Source of the DNA: AP-15 sp963796155
Lineage (GTDB): Bacteria; Pseudomonadota; Alphaproteobacteria; ATCC43930; CGMCC-115725
Length of the DNA stretch: 64,000 bases
Reading direction: 5' to 3'
Assembly (NCBI GenBank): GCA_963796155.1
Contig: CAWCKT010000057.1
Span: forward strand, 1 to 64,000
The translations under genes and the position numbers were made by a program. This document shows, in pieces, positions 17,505-27,447 of this stretch (positions are counted from its first letter, which is position 1; each line of letters begins with the position of its first letter). The notes beneath the pieces were generated by a model. It ran no database searches. It saw only the letters and a program-made list of their open reading frames with translations, and was not told where the DNA came from.

Positions 17505-18503
17505 TCAGGCAGCAGCCACCCGTTTGGTCGCCATCTCGGCGGCCAGCCGCAGCGCGGCGATCAGGCTTTCCGGGCGTGCGACGCCGCGTCCGGCGATCCC
17601 GAAGGCGGTTCCGTGATCCGGCGAGGTCCGCACGAAGGGCAATCCCAGTGTGACGTTCACACCGCCGTGGAAGTCGATGGTCTTGATCGGAATCAACGCC
17701 TGGTCGTGATACATGCAGAGTGCCGCATCGTAGGTCTGGCGCGCCTCGGCGTGAAACATCGTATCGGCCGCCAGGGGGCCCCGGACGTCTATCCCTTCCG
17801 CGCGTAGCTCGGCGACAGCCGGCTCGATGATCTCGATCTCCTCGCGTCCGAAACCACCCGCTTCGCCAGCGTGCGGGTTGAGCCCGGCAACGGCGAGCAC
17901 CGGAGCGGCGATGCCGAATTCCCGCCGCAACGCGGCTTCGCTCACACGGCCGGCGTGGACGATCATCGACGGGCACAGATCTCGGATCGCCTGACTGAGG
18001 GCGAGATGGACGGTGACCGGCACGACGCGCAGGGCCGGACAGACGAGCATCATCACCGGGGCGTTGGTGACCCCGGCGAGCGCAGCAAGATACTCGGTGT
18101 GCCCCGGATACCGGAAGCCGGCGCGATAGAGGCTATCCTTGTGGATCGGATTGGTGACGAGTGCCGCCGCGCGGCCGCTCAGCACGTCGCGGAGCCCGAT
18201 CTCAATCGCGCTGAGAACGGCTGGCGCGTCTGCGGGATGCGGACTCCCCGGCCGGGCGCGCAGTGCCAAGCCAATCGGCGCCACCGGCAGGGCCTCGGCG
18301 AACACCGGCCACACCTCGTCGGGCGCGCCGATGGGCCGAACCGGCACCGGCCAACCCAGCCGCCGCGCCAGCGCAGTGATCCGATCGGGGTCGTCGATCA
18401 GGTAGAAAGGGGGGATGCCGGTGCCGCGGTCGAGCCATGCCTTGAGAGTGATTTCACCGCCAATCCCGGCAGGCTCGCCCATCGTCAGGACGAGCGGGGG
18501 CAT
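17505..18503 (-). CDS. pdxA: 4-hydroxythreonine-4-phosphate dehydrogenase
   Basis: NAD-dependent step in the DXP-dependent pyridoxal-5'-phosphate pathway. The ATG at 18503 gives 332 residues starting MPPLVLTMGEPAGIG; a TTG at 18515 overlaps the surA stop and adds four residues. Metal and substrate motifs are present: NPIHK, GLNPHAGE and YHDQALIPIK. In the order surA-pdxA-ksgA, conserved in proteobacteria. Confidence 0.96.
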   Translation of the reverse strand: MPPLVLTMGEPAGIGGEITLKAWLDRGTGIPPFYLIDDPDRITALARRLGWPVPVRPIGAPDEVWPVFAEALPVAPIGLALRARPGSPHPADAPAVLSAIEIGLRDVLSGRAAALVTNPIHKDSLYRAGFRYPGHTEYLAALAGVTNAPVMMLVCPALRVVPVTVHLALSQAIRDLCPSMIVHAGRVSEAALRREFGIAAPVLAVAGLNPHAGEAGGFGREEIEIIEPAVAELRAEGIDVRGPLAADTMFHAEARQTYDAALCMYHDQALIPIKTIDFHGGVNVTLGLPFVRTSPDHGTAFGIAGRGVARPESLIAALRLAAEMATKRVAAA

Positions 18504-18511
18504 CGCACAGT

Positions 18512-19834
18512 TCAAACCCTGACATCCACGAAAGCGGTGCGCCGCAGATCGCGAAGGTAACGGCGGGCAATGTTCTCGGCGCGTTGCCTCGACAACTGAT
18601 CGGCGACCTCGTCACGCGTCGGCAAGGTCGAGTTCGGCGTCACCTTTTCGCACAGCATGATCACCCCGACCCCGTTCTTCTGGACTATCGGCTGCGAGGC
18701 CTGCCCGACCTCCAGTCCGGCGACGATGCTGCGCACCGCCGGGGCGATCTGGCTGATCCGTAGCCGACCCTCGCTCGACAGCTGTGGCGACCCTTTCTCC
18801 TTTCCGATCTTCAGCATCTCCGCGCAGTCCTTCGCGGTGGTTTTTGTGTTCGCAGCTTCGGCCAGCGCGGCACGCCGCATCGCTTCGCTCGCCTGGGGCG
18901 GCAGCGGAAAGACCACCTGCACGAGATGCAGCACCGTCTCCTCCTCGCCTCCACCCGCGCGCCCGGTTCGCCGGTCGAGGACGAGCATCAAGTAATAACC
19001 GGCTCCAGTCCGGATCGGTGGCGACAGCTCCCCGGGCCGCATCTGGGCTACCGCTTTGGCGAGATCCGGGTTGAGCTGCTCGGGACGCACCCACCCGAGA
19101 TCGCCGCCGACGGCGGCCGTAGGGGACTGCGAGAACTGTTGGGCGACCGCGGAAAATCGAGCGCCTTGTTTCATCTGCTCGATGAGCCGTTCCGCCAGTC
19201 GCCGCACTTCGTCGTCCTGCTGCGGGTTGTCGACCGCGAGGAAAATTTCCGCGACCCGGCTCTGCGGTTCGTTGGCGCTCTCCTTGAGGCGTTTCACCGC
19301 ATCGTCGATCTCGTCGTCGGAAACCGCATTGGTTTGCGAGACGACACGCCGCACCAGCTTTGCCCACACGATCGATGCCGTGAGCTGGTCGATGAGCGCA
19401 CCACGCTCGATGCCATGGGCCTTTAAAACCTCATCCAGCTGGCCGGACTGCATATTGTTTTGTTTTTCGATCTGGGAAATTGCCTTGTTGATTTCTGCGT
19501 CGGTGGCAGTGACGTTTTGTTTTTTCGCCTCTTGCATTTCCAGCTTTTCGTCAACAACTGTCCGCAATACTTGACCGGCGATGCGCTGCCGGGTCTCCGG
19601 CGAGTCTGGAAAGTTCGAGGAGAGCATGACCATTCGCAGGCGCGATTGGAGGTCGGCGACCGAGATCACCTCGTCGTTGACGACCGCAGCAATGCGCGTC
19701 TCTGTGGCCTGCTCGGCCGGCGGTTGCGTCGCGGGCGCCTGTGCCGGGGCGTGATGTGCCGGCGTCGGCGTCGCGGCGTGCGAAATGCCAACCAGACCGA
19801 TCAGCAACGCCGCGAGCCAGAGGATTATGGTCAT
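18512..19834 (-). CDS. surA: Periplasmic chaperone / peptidyl-prolyl isomerase SurA
   Basis: Periplasmic chaperone for outer-membrane proteins, including LptD. About 440 residues: a hydrophobic signal peptide in the first 20 or so residues ending near SHA, an Ala/Pro/Thr-rich linker, the SurA N-terminal domain (VVNDEVISVADLQSRLRM region) and parvulin-type PPIC segments (EIFLAVDNPQ to GDLGWV). Starts at ATG 19834 (a TTG lies three codons upstream). It is encoded between lptD and pdxA, as in E. coli. Confidence 0.94.
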   Translation of the reverse strand: MTIILWLAALLIGLVGISHAATPTPAHHAPAQAPATQPPAEQATETRIAAVVNDEVISVADLQSRLRMVMLSSNFPDSPETRQRIAGQVLRTVVDEKLEMQEAKKQNVTATDAEINKAISQIEKQNNMQSGQLDEVLKAHGIERGALIDQLTASIVWAKLVRRVVSQTNAVSDDEIDDAVKRLKESANEPQSRVAEIFLAVDNPQQDDEVRRLAERLIEQMKQGARFSAVAQQFSQSPTAAVGGDLGWVRPEQLNPDLAKAVAQMRPGELSPPIRTGAGYYLMLVLDRRTGRAGGGEEETVLHLVQVVFPLPPQASEAMRRAALAEAANTKTTAKDCAEMLKIGKEKGSPQLSSEGRLRISQIAPAVRSIVAGLEVGQASQPIVQKNGVGVIMLCEKVTPNSTLPTRDEVADQLSRQRAENIARRYLRDLRRTAFVDVRV

Positions 19835-19911
19835 CGACGACAAACCCTGCCCTTCGATAGGGTTGTCCCGAGACTACACCGTGGCGGAGAAATTGTCTCC
19901 TGCATACCATG

Positions 19912-22284
19912 TCACGGGAGGAGGCTCGTTCCGAGCTCTGCGACGGTACCGCCGATCTCGCCGAGGTTCTTGAACGCGACGCTGAACACCACCGCTACCC
20001 CGGGGGTGACGTCGCCGTTGCGGATCCCCGATTGGGTCACCGAGCCGATAAAGGCCATGCACTCATCCTGGTAGATCGCCGATAAGGAAGCGTAGAGGCT
20101 GGCGCTCGATGCCGACGGCGCCGCCACGCCGTTGACCACGGTAGAGCTGCTGATCAAGTTGACCGTCTGGGCGGCCTGCAGCGACCAATACCGCGTCAGC
20201 TTTGCCGTCACGTTGAAAGTCAACTGTTCGCGCTTGCCGTACAGGACGTTCTGCCCAGAGGCCGGGTTTGTCACGACTTGGCTCTGCAGTTGCGCCGGAA
20301 GGTAAATAAACGAGCTGGCGACTTTCAGGCTCGACGGTCCGGCGCTCACTCCGACCTGCTGCAAGGAGTTGGCAAGAGGGCTCGTGTCGAAACGAAACCG
20401 ATAGATCAAATCGAGATAGGAATTGGGCGACAGCACCACCCGCCCGACCGCATCCGAAAGCCTGTTTTCGGCGCCCGAACCCAACGGCAAGAACAGATTC
20501 GGCTGGGCGCGATAGCTCTGGCCGATCAGCAGCCGATAGCTGCCGCCTTCCTTATCGTAGAGCCCGAACTTGGCCCCATAATCGACCCGTTGACCGGTGT
20601 CGAGGATATCGTACCCCGCCAAGCGGTCGCGACGGAACAGGTCGGAGTCGCTGTATTCGAAGGAAAGGCTGTCCTCGTCCGGGATGTTTCGCCGGTTGCC
20701 GCTGGACGGTCCGGCGAAGCCGCCGACGAGCGGCTCGATCAGTTCCGTCATCTCCTCGCCACGGTGGATTAGCGGGTAGCCCCAGACGAGGCCGACTTGC
20801 GGGAAGGCCCTGCCGGTGACAAAGTTGGTGGCGGTCGGCGCTGCCGCCGGCTGCCCATTGACCGGGAAGAAGGCGGACGGCAGGTCGGGGTTCGACACCG
20901 CGCTCAGATTGTTGATCGAGTAGCCGTCGCCCCGCAGGCTCGCCGAAAAGTTGTATTGTCCTCCGATTCCGTCGCGGAACGTCCGGTCCCATTCCGAACC
21001 GAGCGACAGGCGTCGCGTCTGCGTGCCCACCTCGCGAACGATGTCGAGAAGGTTGGCATTGAGGTTCCACCGGCCGCCCAGCGCATCCGGCTCACTTTGC
21101 CAATTGCGGTTGGCAACCGGCAGGACGATGGGCTGGGTCGAGTCCCCGATGCCGGGCAGCAGTGGCTGGAAAGCATAAGTGTTGACGTCGGTCGACGCGC
21201 GCTCCTCGAAGCCTTCGAGATACCCGCGGCTGGTCATTGCGTTCAGCAGCGGATTGCCAAAGCTGAAACGCTGCAGGTAGGTCTGGTCGGAGACGCGCTG
21301 CACGTCGAGGCCGGTCCGATAGGTGTCGTCGAGGTCGAATACGCTGCTCTCATTGATGTGCCCGCGCCATTCCTCCCCTTCGTTCGACGAGCTGCTGCCA
21401 GTCCCGACATTGCTGTGATTGACGCTGGCGATGGCGTCGAGCTGGCCGTCGCCAAACCGCTCGCGGTATTCGCCGGCGAGCAACACGCCCGCCTGAGTCA
21501 TAAAGCGCGAGGTGAGTGTCAGATCCTTGTCCGGTCCCAGCACCCAGTAATAGGGGATGGTCACATTGGCGCCGAGCGTGTTGGAACCGCCGATTGATGG
21601 GATCAAAAAGCCGCTGGCGCGCTTTACCGAGGGGTCGGGTGCAGAAATGTACGGCGAATAGAAGACAGGCCAGCCGTCGATCTCCATCGTGGCATCGCGG
21701 AATTCGATCAGCTGCAGCTCCTTGTCGTGGTCGATCTCGCGCGCTTTGAGTTGCCACGCCGGCGGCGCACTCGGATCATTCTTGCAGAGGTCGCAGGGGG
21801 AGTAGACGCCGCGCCGCAGCTCGGTCCGGTTGCCGTTGGTGCGGCGCGCCGTGTTCGCCGCGAGCCGCGATCGGTCGGCGAGCAGCATCCGAACGTTCTT
21901 GGCGAAGCCTTCGTTCATCGAATCCCGCAGCTCCATAAAATCGGCGAAGACGATCTCGCCGGTCGGCTGCAGAAAGCTGACGTTCCCGGATGCGGTGACC
22001 GTGTCGGTGCGCTGGTTGTAAGTGACCGTATCGGCGAGCAGGACCCGCCCGCTCTGCGAGATTTCGACGTGACCACGGGCAACGGTCAGCGCGAGCGCGT
22101 CGTCGTATTCGACCTCATCGGCGCGAAAGACGATCGGCGCGTTCTGATCCTGCTGCGAACCGGCCGGCCGGGCTGATTTGGCCGACCGCCGGAAGTGGTC
22201 CAGGCCGACGACGAGCACACCCCAGAGCGCACAGATGATCGAGGGAAAGAGCCGCCGCCAAACACGACCCCGGCGCTTGGCCAC
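19912..22284 (-). CDS. lptD: LPS assembly protein LptD
   Basis: Outer-membrane beta-barrel that inserts lipopolysaccharide into the outer leaflet. The start is most likely the GTG at 22284, which overlaps the lptG stop (TAGTG), giving 790 residues; the frame stays open further upstream only because it overlaps lptG in another frame. An N-terminal hydrophobic segment (about 10-30) is the signal, followed by an OstA/LptA-like beta-jellyroll (FRADEVEYDDALALTVARG) and the barrel. The conserved SPCDLCKND cysteine pair is present. Confidence 0.95.
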   Translation of the reverse strand: MAKRRGRVWRRLFPSIICALWGVLVVGLDHFRRSAKSARPAGSQQDQNAPIVFRADEVEYDDALALTVARGHVEISQSGRVLLADTVTYNQRTDTVTASGNVSFLQPTGEIVFADFMELRDSMNEGFAKNVRMLLADRSRLAANTARRTNGNRTELRRGVYSPCDLCKNDPSAPPAWQLKAREIDHDKELQLIEFRDATMEIDGWPVFYSPYISAPDPSVKRASGFLIPSIGGSNTLGANVTIPYYWVLGPDKDLTLTSRFMTQAGVLLAGEYRERFGDGQLDAIASVNHSNVGTGSSSSNEGEEWRGHINESSVFDLDDTYRTGLDVQRVSDQTYLQRFSFGNPLLNAMTSRGYLEGFEERASTDVNTYAFQPLLPGIGDSTQPIVLPVANRNWQSEPDALGGRWNLNANLLDIVREVGTQTRRLSLGSEWDRTFRDGIGGQYNFSASLRGDGYSINNLSAVSNPDLPSAFFPVNGQPAAAPTATNFVTGRAFPQVGLVWGYPLIHRGEEMTELIEPLVGGFAGPSSGNRRNIPDEDSLSFEYSDSDLFRRDRLAGYDILDTGQRVDYGAKFGLYDKEGGSYRLLIGQSYRAQPNLFLPLGSGAENRLSDAVGRVVLSPNSYLDLIYRFRFDTSPLANSLQQVGVSAGPSSLKVASSFIYLPAQLQSQVVTNPASGQNVLYGKREQLTFNVTAKLTRYWSLQAAQTVNLISSSTVVNGVAAPSASSASLYASLSAIYQDECMAFIGSVTQSGIRNGDVTPGVAVVFSVAFKNLGEIGGTVAELGTSLLP

Positions 22285-23405
22285 TAACCGTCTTCCAGAT
22301 GGAGTAGCATCGAGACGCCAAAGATCAGACTCACCCCGGTCGGCGTCCAAGCGGCGAGCGTCACGGGTACTTTGCCAGAGAGCCCGAAAGCGATCACGAC
22401 GTCCGACAGAAAGTAGAGTAAAAACCCGCTGAGCACACCACATACGATCATTAAGGTCGCGCCGCCGCGGCGCTGCATGCGCAGGCTGAACGTTGCGGCG
22501 ACGAGCACCATCGCACACAGCAGAAACGGGCGGGCGAGCAGAACGTTGAAATGCAGCCGATGGCGCTGCGCGGGAAAGCCCGATTGCTCGAGCAAGGCGA
22601 TGAAGCCCGGCAGGTCCCAGAACGACATCGTATCCGGAGAGGCGAAGCTCTCCTCGATCTTGCGCGGCGTCAGGGAAGTCGGCAGACGCAACTCGGTGAA
22701 CGGCTCGGGCGGCTCGTTCGGCAACCAGCGGGTCCCGTCCTCGATCAGCCAATCGCCCGGTTCGAGAGTTGCGGTTCGCCCGTCGACGCGCGAGGTGAAG
22801 CGGGTCAGGTCATTGAAGAAAAACAGCGTTACGGTATCGAGGATGAGGTCCCCCGGGACAAGCTTATCGGCGTGGATGATGATCTGGTTGCCGGCTTGGT
22901 CGCTTTGTCGGAGCCACAGACCCGTATCGGAGAGCGACAGCTGGTCGGACCCCTGGCGCAGGACGCGGCTTTCCAGCTTCTCATAGGCTGCTTCCATCAG
23001 GGATGCGATCGGGTTGAACACCGTCACGGCGATGATGCCGACGAGCAACGCCACGAGCACGGCGGGTGTCAGGAACTGCCACACGGAAACTCCCGCCGCT
23101 CGAGCGACCACAAGCTCGTGGTTGCGGGTCAGCCGCCAGAAGGCGAGCATCGTTCCGAACAGGATCGCGAAGGGTAGCACCTCTTGCGCGGTATGCGGCA
23201 GCTTCAACGCCGCCATCTCGAGCAGCACCCACAACGTGGCTTGGAGCCTGGTGCCGCTGCGGCGGATCAGCTCGATGTAATCGAGCAGAAAGGTAACGAC
23301 CACCATCGCCATGAACACACCACAGAACCACACGAAGAATTGGCGGGCGATGTAGGAAGACAGGGTTTTTGCGAGTTGCACCGATAACCGCCTCCCGTTC
23401 CTCAC
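22284..23405 (-). CDS. lptG: LPS export ABC permease LptG
   Basis: Inner-membrane permease that, with LptF and the LptB ATPase, extracts LPS toward the periplasmic bridge. 373 residues, with N- and C-terminal groups of membrane spans around a periplasmic beta-jellyroll, the YjgP/YjgQ layout. It starts at GTG 23405, overlapping the lptF stop (GTGA), and its stop overlaps the lptD start, so lptF, lptG and lptD are coupled. The N-terminal SYIARQFFVWF is family-typical. Confidence 0.93.
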   Translation of the reverse strand: MRNGRRLSVQLAKTLSSYIARQFFVWFCGVFMAMVVVTFLLDYIELIRRSGTRLQATLWVLLEMAALKLPHTAQEVLPFAILFGTMLAFWRLTRNHELVVARAAGVSVWQFLTPAVLVALLVGIIAVTVFNPIASLMEAAYEKLESRVLRQGSDQLSLSDTGLWLRQSDQAGNQIIIHADKLVPGDLILDTVTLFFFNDLTRFTSRVDGRTATLEPGDWLIEDGTRWLPNEPPEPFTELRLPTSLTPRKIEESFASPDTMSFWDLPGFIALLEQSGFPAQRHRLHFNVLLARPFLLCAMVLVAATFSLRMQRRGGATLMIVCGVLSGFLLYFLSDVVIAFGLSGKVPVTLAAWTPTGVSLIFGVSMLLHLEDG

Positions 23406-24523
23406 CGAAGGCTGGCGGCCAAGCTGGGCCGCCGAAAGCCGACCCTTATGTTCGCGCGTGAGAGGATTCCAAACCCCAGAACGAACGGCAAGAGGCCGGC
23501 TGCGTACATCAGCGGGATCGCTGCCGCGGAGCGCGACGCCAGATCGTTGACGCCGATACCGAGCAATTCGGACAGAAACGCGATGACGATCGCCAGCAGA
23601 ACACGCCTCAATTGCCCGCGGCGGTTGAACTCTCCAGGCAGCAGACAGGCGAGCGGTATCAAAGCGAAGCTCAGGGCGGAAAGCGGGATCAGAATGCGCT
23701 GATGCGCCTCGACGGTGAAGCCGAGGCGCACCCCGGGATCTATGTCTGCCGGCGGAAAGAACAGCTCGTTGAGAAAGCGCTCCTGAGCCTCGCGAAAGCG
23801 AACAACCGGAGCATCGTGCAAGCTGTCGAGATCGAGCGTGTAACGATCGAAGGTAAGCAGCGAAAGCTTGCGGGTGGCGGTATCGAATTGCTGGCGGTTG
23901 CCGTTGACCATGACGATGCGGGATCCGGCCGGCGTATCAGCGAAAAGGCCGCGTTCAGCGAGGATCGTGACCGGGCGCTGCGGCTCCCGGTTGTCGTTGA
24001 TCAGCAGCCCGATGACTTCGCCCCGATCGTCACGGCCGCGGATATAGATCGTCAGCTTATCCGAGATCGTCGTGAAGGTTCCCTCCTGGAGCAAGCTCGA
24101 GACAAACCGGTTGCGGATCTCGAACTGGAGATCCTTGAACGCGCGGTTCGATGCCGGGAGGAAATAGGCGGACAGGCTCATCAGGATGAGGAAGGCGATC
24201 CCCGCCAGGATCAAGACGGGCTTGGCGAGCGCAAGATGGCTCAATCCCGCCGATCGCATCACGACCAGCTCGCTTTCGGCGGTCAACCGATTAAAGGTGA
24301 ACAGCACGGCGATGAAGACGCCGATCGGCAGCACGATGTCGAGGAAACGGGGTAAAATCAGCAATGCAAGGTAGAGAAATACCTCGACCGACAAGCCACG
24401 GTTGACAATCAGATCGATCAGCCGGAGAGACTGGGCGAGCCAGATCGCAGCGCTGAGTGCGGCGGTCACGAAGACCATCACGCCAAAGCACTGGCGCAGA
24501 ATGTAGCGGTTTATCTTTGTCAT
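23402..24523 (-). CDS. lptF: LPS export ABC permease LptF
   Basis: Partner permease of LptG. The ATG at 24523 (MTKINRYILRQCFGVMVFV) is the natural start; the frame is open 17 codons upstream without a ribosome site. About 373 residues, with the same six-span plus periplasmic-domain plan as LptG. First gene of the lptF-lptG-lptD-surA-pdxA-ksgA run, read away from pepA. Confidence 0.93.
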   Translation of the reverse strand: MTKINRYILRQCFGVMVFVTAALSAAIWLAQSLRLIDLIVNRGLSVEVFLYLALLILPRFLDIVLPIGVFIAVLFTFNRLTAESELVVMRSAGLSHLALAKPVLILAGIAFLILMSLSAYFLPASNRAFKDLQFEIRNRFVSSLLQEGTFTTISDKLTIYIRGRDDRGEVIGLLINDNREPQRPVTILAERGLFADTPAGSRIVMVNGNRQQFDTATRKLSLLTFDRYTLDLDSLHDAPVVRFREAQERFLNELFFPPADIDPGVRLGFTVEAHQRILIPLSALSFALIPLACLLPGEFNRRGQLRRVLLAIVIAFLSELLGIGVNDLASRSAAAIPLMYAAGLLPFVLGFGILSRANIRVGFRRPSLAASLR

Positions 24524-24741
24524 CGGCGGCGAAACATACGGAGCCTCACACGACCCGGCCAGCCGGATTTCCACACGCGGCGATAGCTTCCGGATCCGTT
24601 ACGGCCCCTCAAGCTGCTGCACCCCGCCCGCTTCCAGAGGTCGGCGACGGTGAAGTCGTCACGATTCGGCATCGGCCGATCGGCACCAGCCGTAATCGCT
24701 TGGAAAGGTCGCTTTTGCCGCACTTACGGCTTCGCGGCGGC
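24524..24741. other. Spacer between lptF and the GT2 gene
   Basis: About 218 bp separating the lptF start from the end of the glycosyltransferase on the same strand. It should hold the lptF promoter, but no convincing -35/-10 pair is visible. No gene seen. Confidence 0.4.
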
Positions 24742-25707
24742 TCACCGAGCGGCTGTGTTGGCCGCCGCGCGCCTGAGTTCGCCGATCGGATGCCGGCGCA
24801 CCACTCCCGTCGATGTGAACGTTTCGAGGAGCTTCCAATACGGTTCATGCGTCCCCCATGGCAGCAGGGCCCGCAGGCAAAGCGCGAATTCGCGAGACCA
24901 CAGCGGTCGCCCGAGCTCGCGGCGCGCCCATTTCCAGCTTCGCCCGGCCATTTGCCGCCGCGCCAGGCGTCGATAAGGCGCCGCCAAATCCGGCCTGTCC
25001 TCCAGGAACAGCAGCAGTGAGAGGCTGAGATCGTGGAGCAGCTGGGCTTTGTTTGACGACAGACGGTCCGCGGCGCTTGTCGCGGCGTCGGGCGCCGCCA
25101 CGATTGAGCTGTCGCTGCACCCGAAACGGCAATTCGAAGCAAGGCGCAAGGCCAGGGCATAGTCCTGGATGAAGACCCGCTCGTCGCAGCCCGCGCATTC
25201 CAGCAGGGCCTCCCGGCGGACCAGCATGGTGCTGGGATTGAACCACATCGAACGGATCAGGACAGCGAGCGGATCGGCTAGGACACGAGGCGAAGACGCC
25301 GCGGGCCCCGGCCATTGCGGGGTCACGCCGGGACGATAGGGCTGTCCCGCGCCGATCATGACCTCGACGCCGAGCCGCTCCACGCCGTCGATAAGATGTT
25401 GCGTCGCGTAGGGCGCAAGAAGGTCATCGCCATCAAGCAGCTTGACGAGCGGCATCGAGGCAACCGCGAGCCCCCGATTGGTCGCGACGCCGGGACCCTG
25501 ATTGGGCTGCACGATCAGCTGAAACCACGGGAGACGCCGCCCCAAACTTTCGAGCAGCTCGCCCGACCCGTCCGTCGAGCCGTCATCAACGACGATCACC
25601 TCACGCTCGAAGCTGCCCTCCTGTGCTGCGACGGAGGCCAGAACCTCAGCGAGATATCTGCGCTTGTTATAGACCGTAATTACAAAAGATACCGCGGGCG
25701 GGGACAT
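24742..25707 (-). CDS. Family 2 glycosyltransferase
   Basis: 321-residue GT-A enzyme with the nucleotide-sugar binding pattern of GT2: SFVITVYNKRRYL near the N-terminus, VVDDGSTDGSGELL around residue 50 and KLLDGDDLLAPYA (DGD, the DxD-type motif) near 95. No membrane segments are evident, so it acts at the cytoplasmic face. The ATG at 25707 is chosen; a TTG seven codons upstream also exists. It is inserted between lptF and pepA, which are usually neighbours in alphaproteobacteria, so it may decorate LPS or another surface glycan; the acceptor is unknown. Confidence 0.85.
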   Translation of the reverse strand: MSPPAVSFVITVYNKRRYLAEVLASVAAQEGSFEREVIVVDDGSTDGSGELLESLGRRLPWFQLIVQPNQGPGVATNRGLAVASMPLVKLLDGDDLLAPYATQHLIDGVERLGVEVMIGAGQPYRPGVTPQWPGPAASSPRVLADPLAVLIRSMWFNPSTMLVRREALLECAGCDERVFIQDYALALRLASNCRFGCSDSSIVAAPDAATSAADRLSSNKAQLLHDLSLSLLLFLEDRPDLAAPYRRLARRQMAGRSWKWARRELGRPLWSREFALCLRALLPWGTHEPYWKLLETFTSTGVVRRHPIGELRRAAANTAAR

Positions 25708-25920
25708 GCGAGTGTTCGTGCTCGACAACTACGGACCGCACTATGGGCGCGTTGGGAGCGGGGCATCATATGAGCGCTGAGGCATCCGGCCAACCGCTAA
25801 TCCTGAACGAGTCCGAAGGGGCTTGGTGATCTCTGGCATGGACCGGCGCCCCGTAGTATCTATCGCGAATTAGACGCCGCAACGGCATCGGCTCCCGCCG
25901 ACAGTTCCCGAGGTTGAGCA

Positions 25921-27420
25921 ATGAAGATCAGCTTTACCGAGCCGGACGAGCCCCGCCCCGGCGCCCTAGTGGTAGGGGTCTGGGAGGACGGGGTGCTCAC
26001 GTCGGCTGCGAGACGGCTCGACGAGACGACTGGCGGCGCCATCATGCGCGCGATCTCCGCAAGCCCTCGGTTCACGGGCAAGAAGGATGAGTTGCTGCCG
26101 ATCGTCGGCCCTCCCCACCTATCGGTTAGCCGCATCGTCCTCGCCGGCCTGGGAAAGCCGGATTCGGCCGATGCCCGGTTCTGCCAGCGGCTCGGCGGCA
26201 GGCTGGCCGCGCATCTGAACGGCGCCGGGGAAAGCGAGGCGACATTTGCGCTCGATGTCGGCGAAAGCGCCTCGATCGGCGATAGCGATGCGGCCGCTCA
26301 ACTCGCCTTTGGTGCTCAGCTCAGATCCTATCGGTTCGAGAAGTACAAGACAAAACAGAAGCCCGAACAGAAGGCCTCGCTCGATCGCGTAACGGTGGCG
26401 ACCGCGGACCCGAGCGGCGCGCAACGCGCCTACGACCCGCTCGACAAGACGGCAAGCGCCGTGTTCTTCGTCCGTGATCTCGTTTCCGAGCCCGCAAATG
26501 TGATCTACCCCGAGACACTCGCGGCGCAGGCCGAGACGCTCGCCGACCTCGGGGTCTCTATTGAGGTGCTCGACGAAAAGAGGATGCGCAAACTGGGGAT
26601 GAACGCGCTCCTCGGGGTCGCGCAAGGCAGCGCTCGGCCGCCGCGTGTTGTGGTCATGGAATGGCGGGGCGGCGACGCCGGTGCCCAACCGCTCGCCTTT
26701 ATCGGGAAAGGCGTCACGTTCGACACCGGCGGCATTTCGATCAAGCCCGCGGCCGGTATGGGGGAAATGAAATGGGACATGGCGGGCTCGGCCGTAGTCA
26801 TCGGCCTGATGCGGCTGCTCGCGGCACGCAAGGCCAAGGTGAATGCGGTCGGCGTTGTCGGCCTCGTCGAGAATATGCCCTCGGGAACTGCGCAACGGCC
26901 GGGTGACATCGTCACCTCAATGTCGGGTCAGACAATCGAGGTCCTGAATACCGACGCCGAGGGCCGGTTGGTGCTGGCGGACGCGTTATGGTATTGCCAG
27001 GATCGCTACAAGCCGCGGCTGATGATCGACTTGGCGACTTTGACGGGCGCGGTCGTCGTTGCCCTCGGCCATCATTGTGCCGGCCTGTTCTCGAACAATG
27101 AGGAGATTGCCGAGCGGCTGATCGAGGCAGGTAAAGCGGTCGACGAAGAAGTCTGGCGGCTGCCGCTCGATGAGAGCTACGACCGCGAGATCGACAGCGA
27201 CGCAGCCGACGTGAAAAACATCAGCAGCGGCCGCGCCGGCGGAAGCATCATCGGCGCGCAGTTTCTGCAGCGTTTTGTCAATGATGTCCCCTGGGCGCAT
27301 CTCGACATCGCCGGCACGGCTTGGTCGACAAAGGATTCCGCGACGGTGCCAAAGGGCGCGACCGCCTTCGGGGTCCGGCTCCTGGACCACTTCGTCGCGA
27401 ATTATTACGAGAAGGACTAG
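25921..27420 (+). CDS. pepA: Leucyl aminopeptidase (M17)
   Basis: Cytoplasmic Mn/Zn-dependent hexameric aminopeptidase that releases N-terminal residues from peptides. 499 residues; the C-terminal catalytic domain shows the metal-site motifs GKGVTFDTGGISIKP and, later, the family signature NTDAEGRLVLADAL. Divergent from the GT2 gene with a 213-bp gap, and followed by holC after 27 bp, a pairing conserved in proteobacteria. Confidence 0.96.
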   Translation: MKISFTEPDEPRPGALVVGVWEDGVLTSAARRLDETTGGAIMRAISASPRFTGKKDELLPIVGPPHLSVSRIVLAGLGKPDSADARFCQRLGGRLAAHLNGAGESEATFALDVGESASIGDSDAAAQLAFGAQLRSYRFEKYKTKQKPEQKASLDRVTVATADPSGAQRAYDPLDKTASAVFFVRDLVSEPANVIYPETLAAQAETLADLGVSIEVLDEKRMRKLGMNALLGVAQGSARPPRVVVMEWRGGDAGAQPLAFIGKGVTFDTGGISIKPAAGMGEMKWDMAGSAVVIGLMRLLAARKAKVNAVGVVGLVENMPSGTAQRPGDIVTSMSGQTIEVLNTDAEGRLVLADALWYCQDRYKPRLMIDLATLTGAVVVALGHHCAGLFSNNEEIAERLIEAGKAVDEEVWRLPLDESYDREIDSDAADVKNISSGRAGGSIIGAQFLQRFVNDVPWAHLDIAGTAWSTKDSATVPKGATAFGVRLLDHFVANYYEKD

Positions 27421-27447
27421 GGCGGATCGCCCGGAGATCGGTCGAGA

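Noticed and set aside
17476..17976. Upstream extension of ksgA
   Set aside because: It overlaps pdxA in a different frame; the KsgA family starts near 17475.
22285..22752. N-terminal extension of lptD
   Set aside because: It overlaps lptG in another frame and has no signal peptide; the GTG at 22284 precedes a normal signal.
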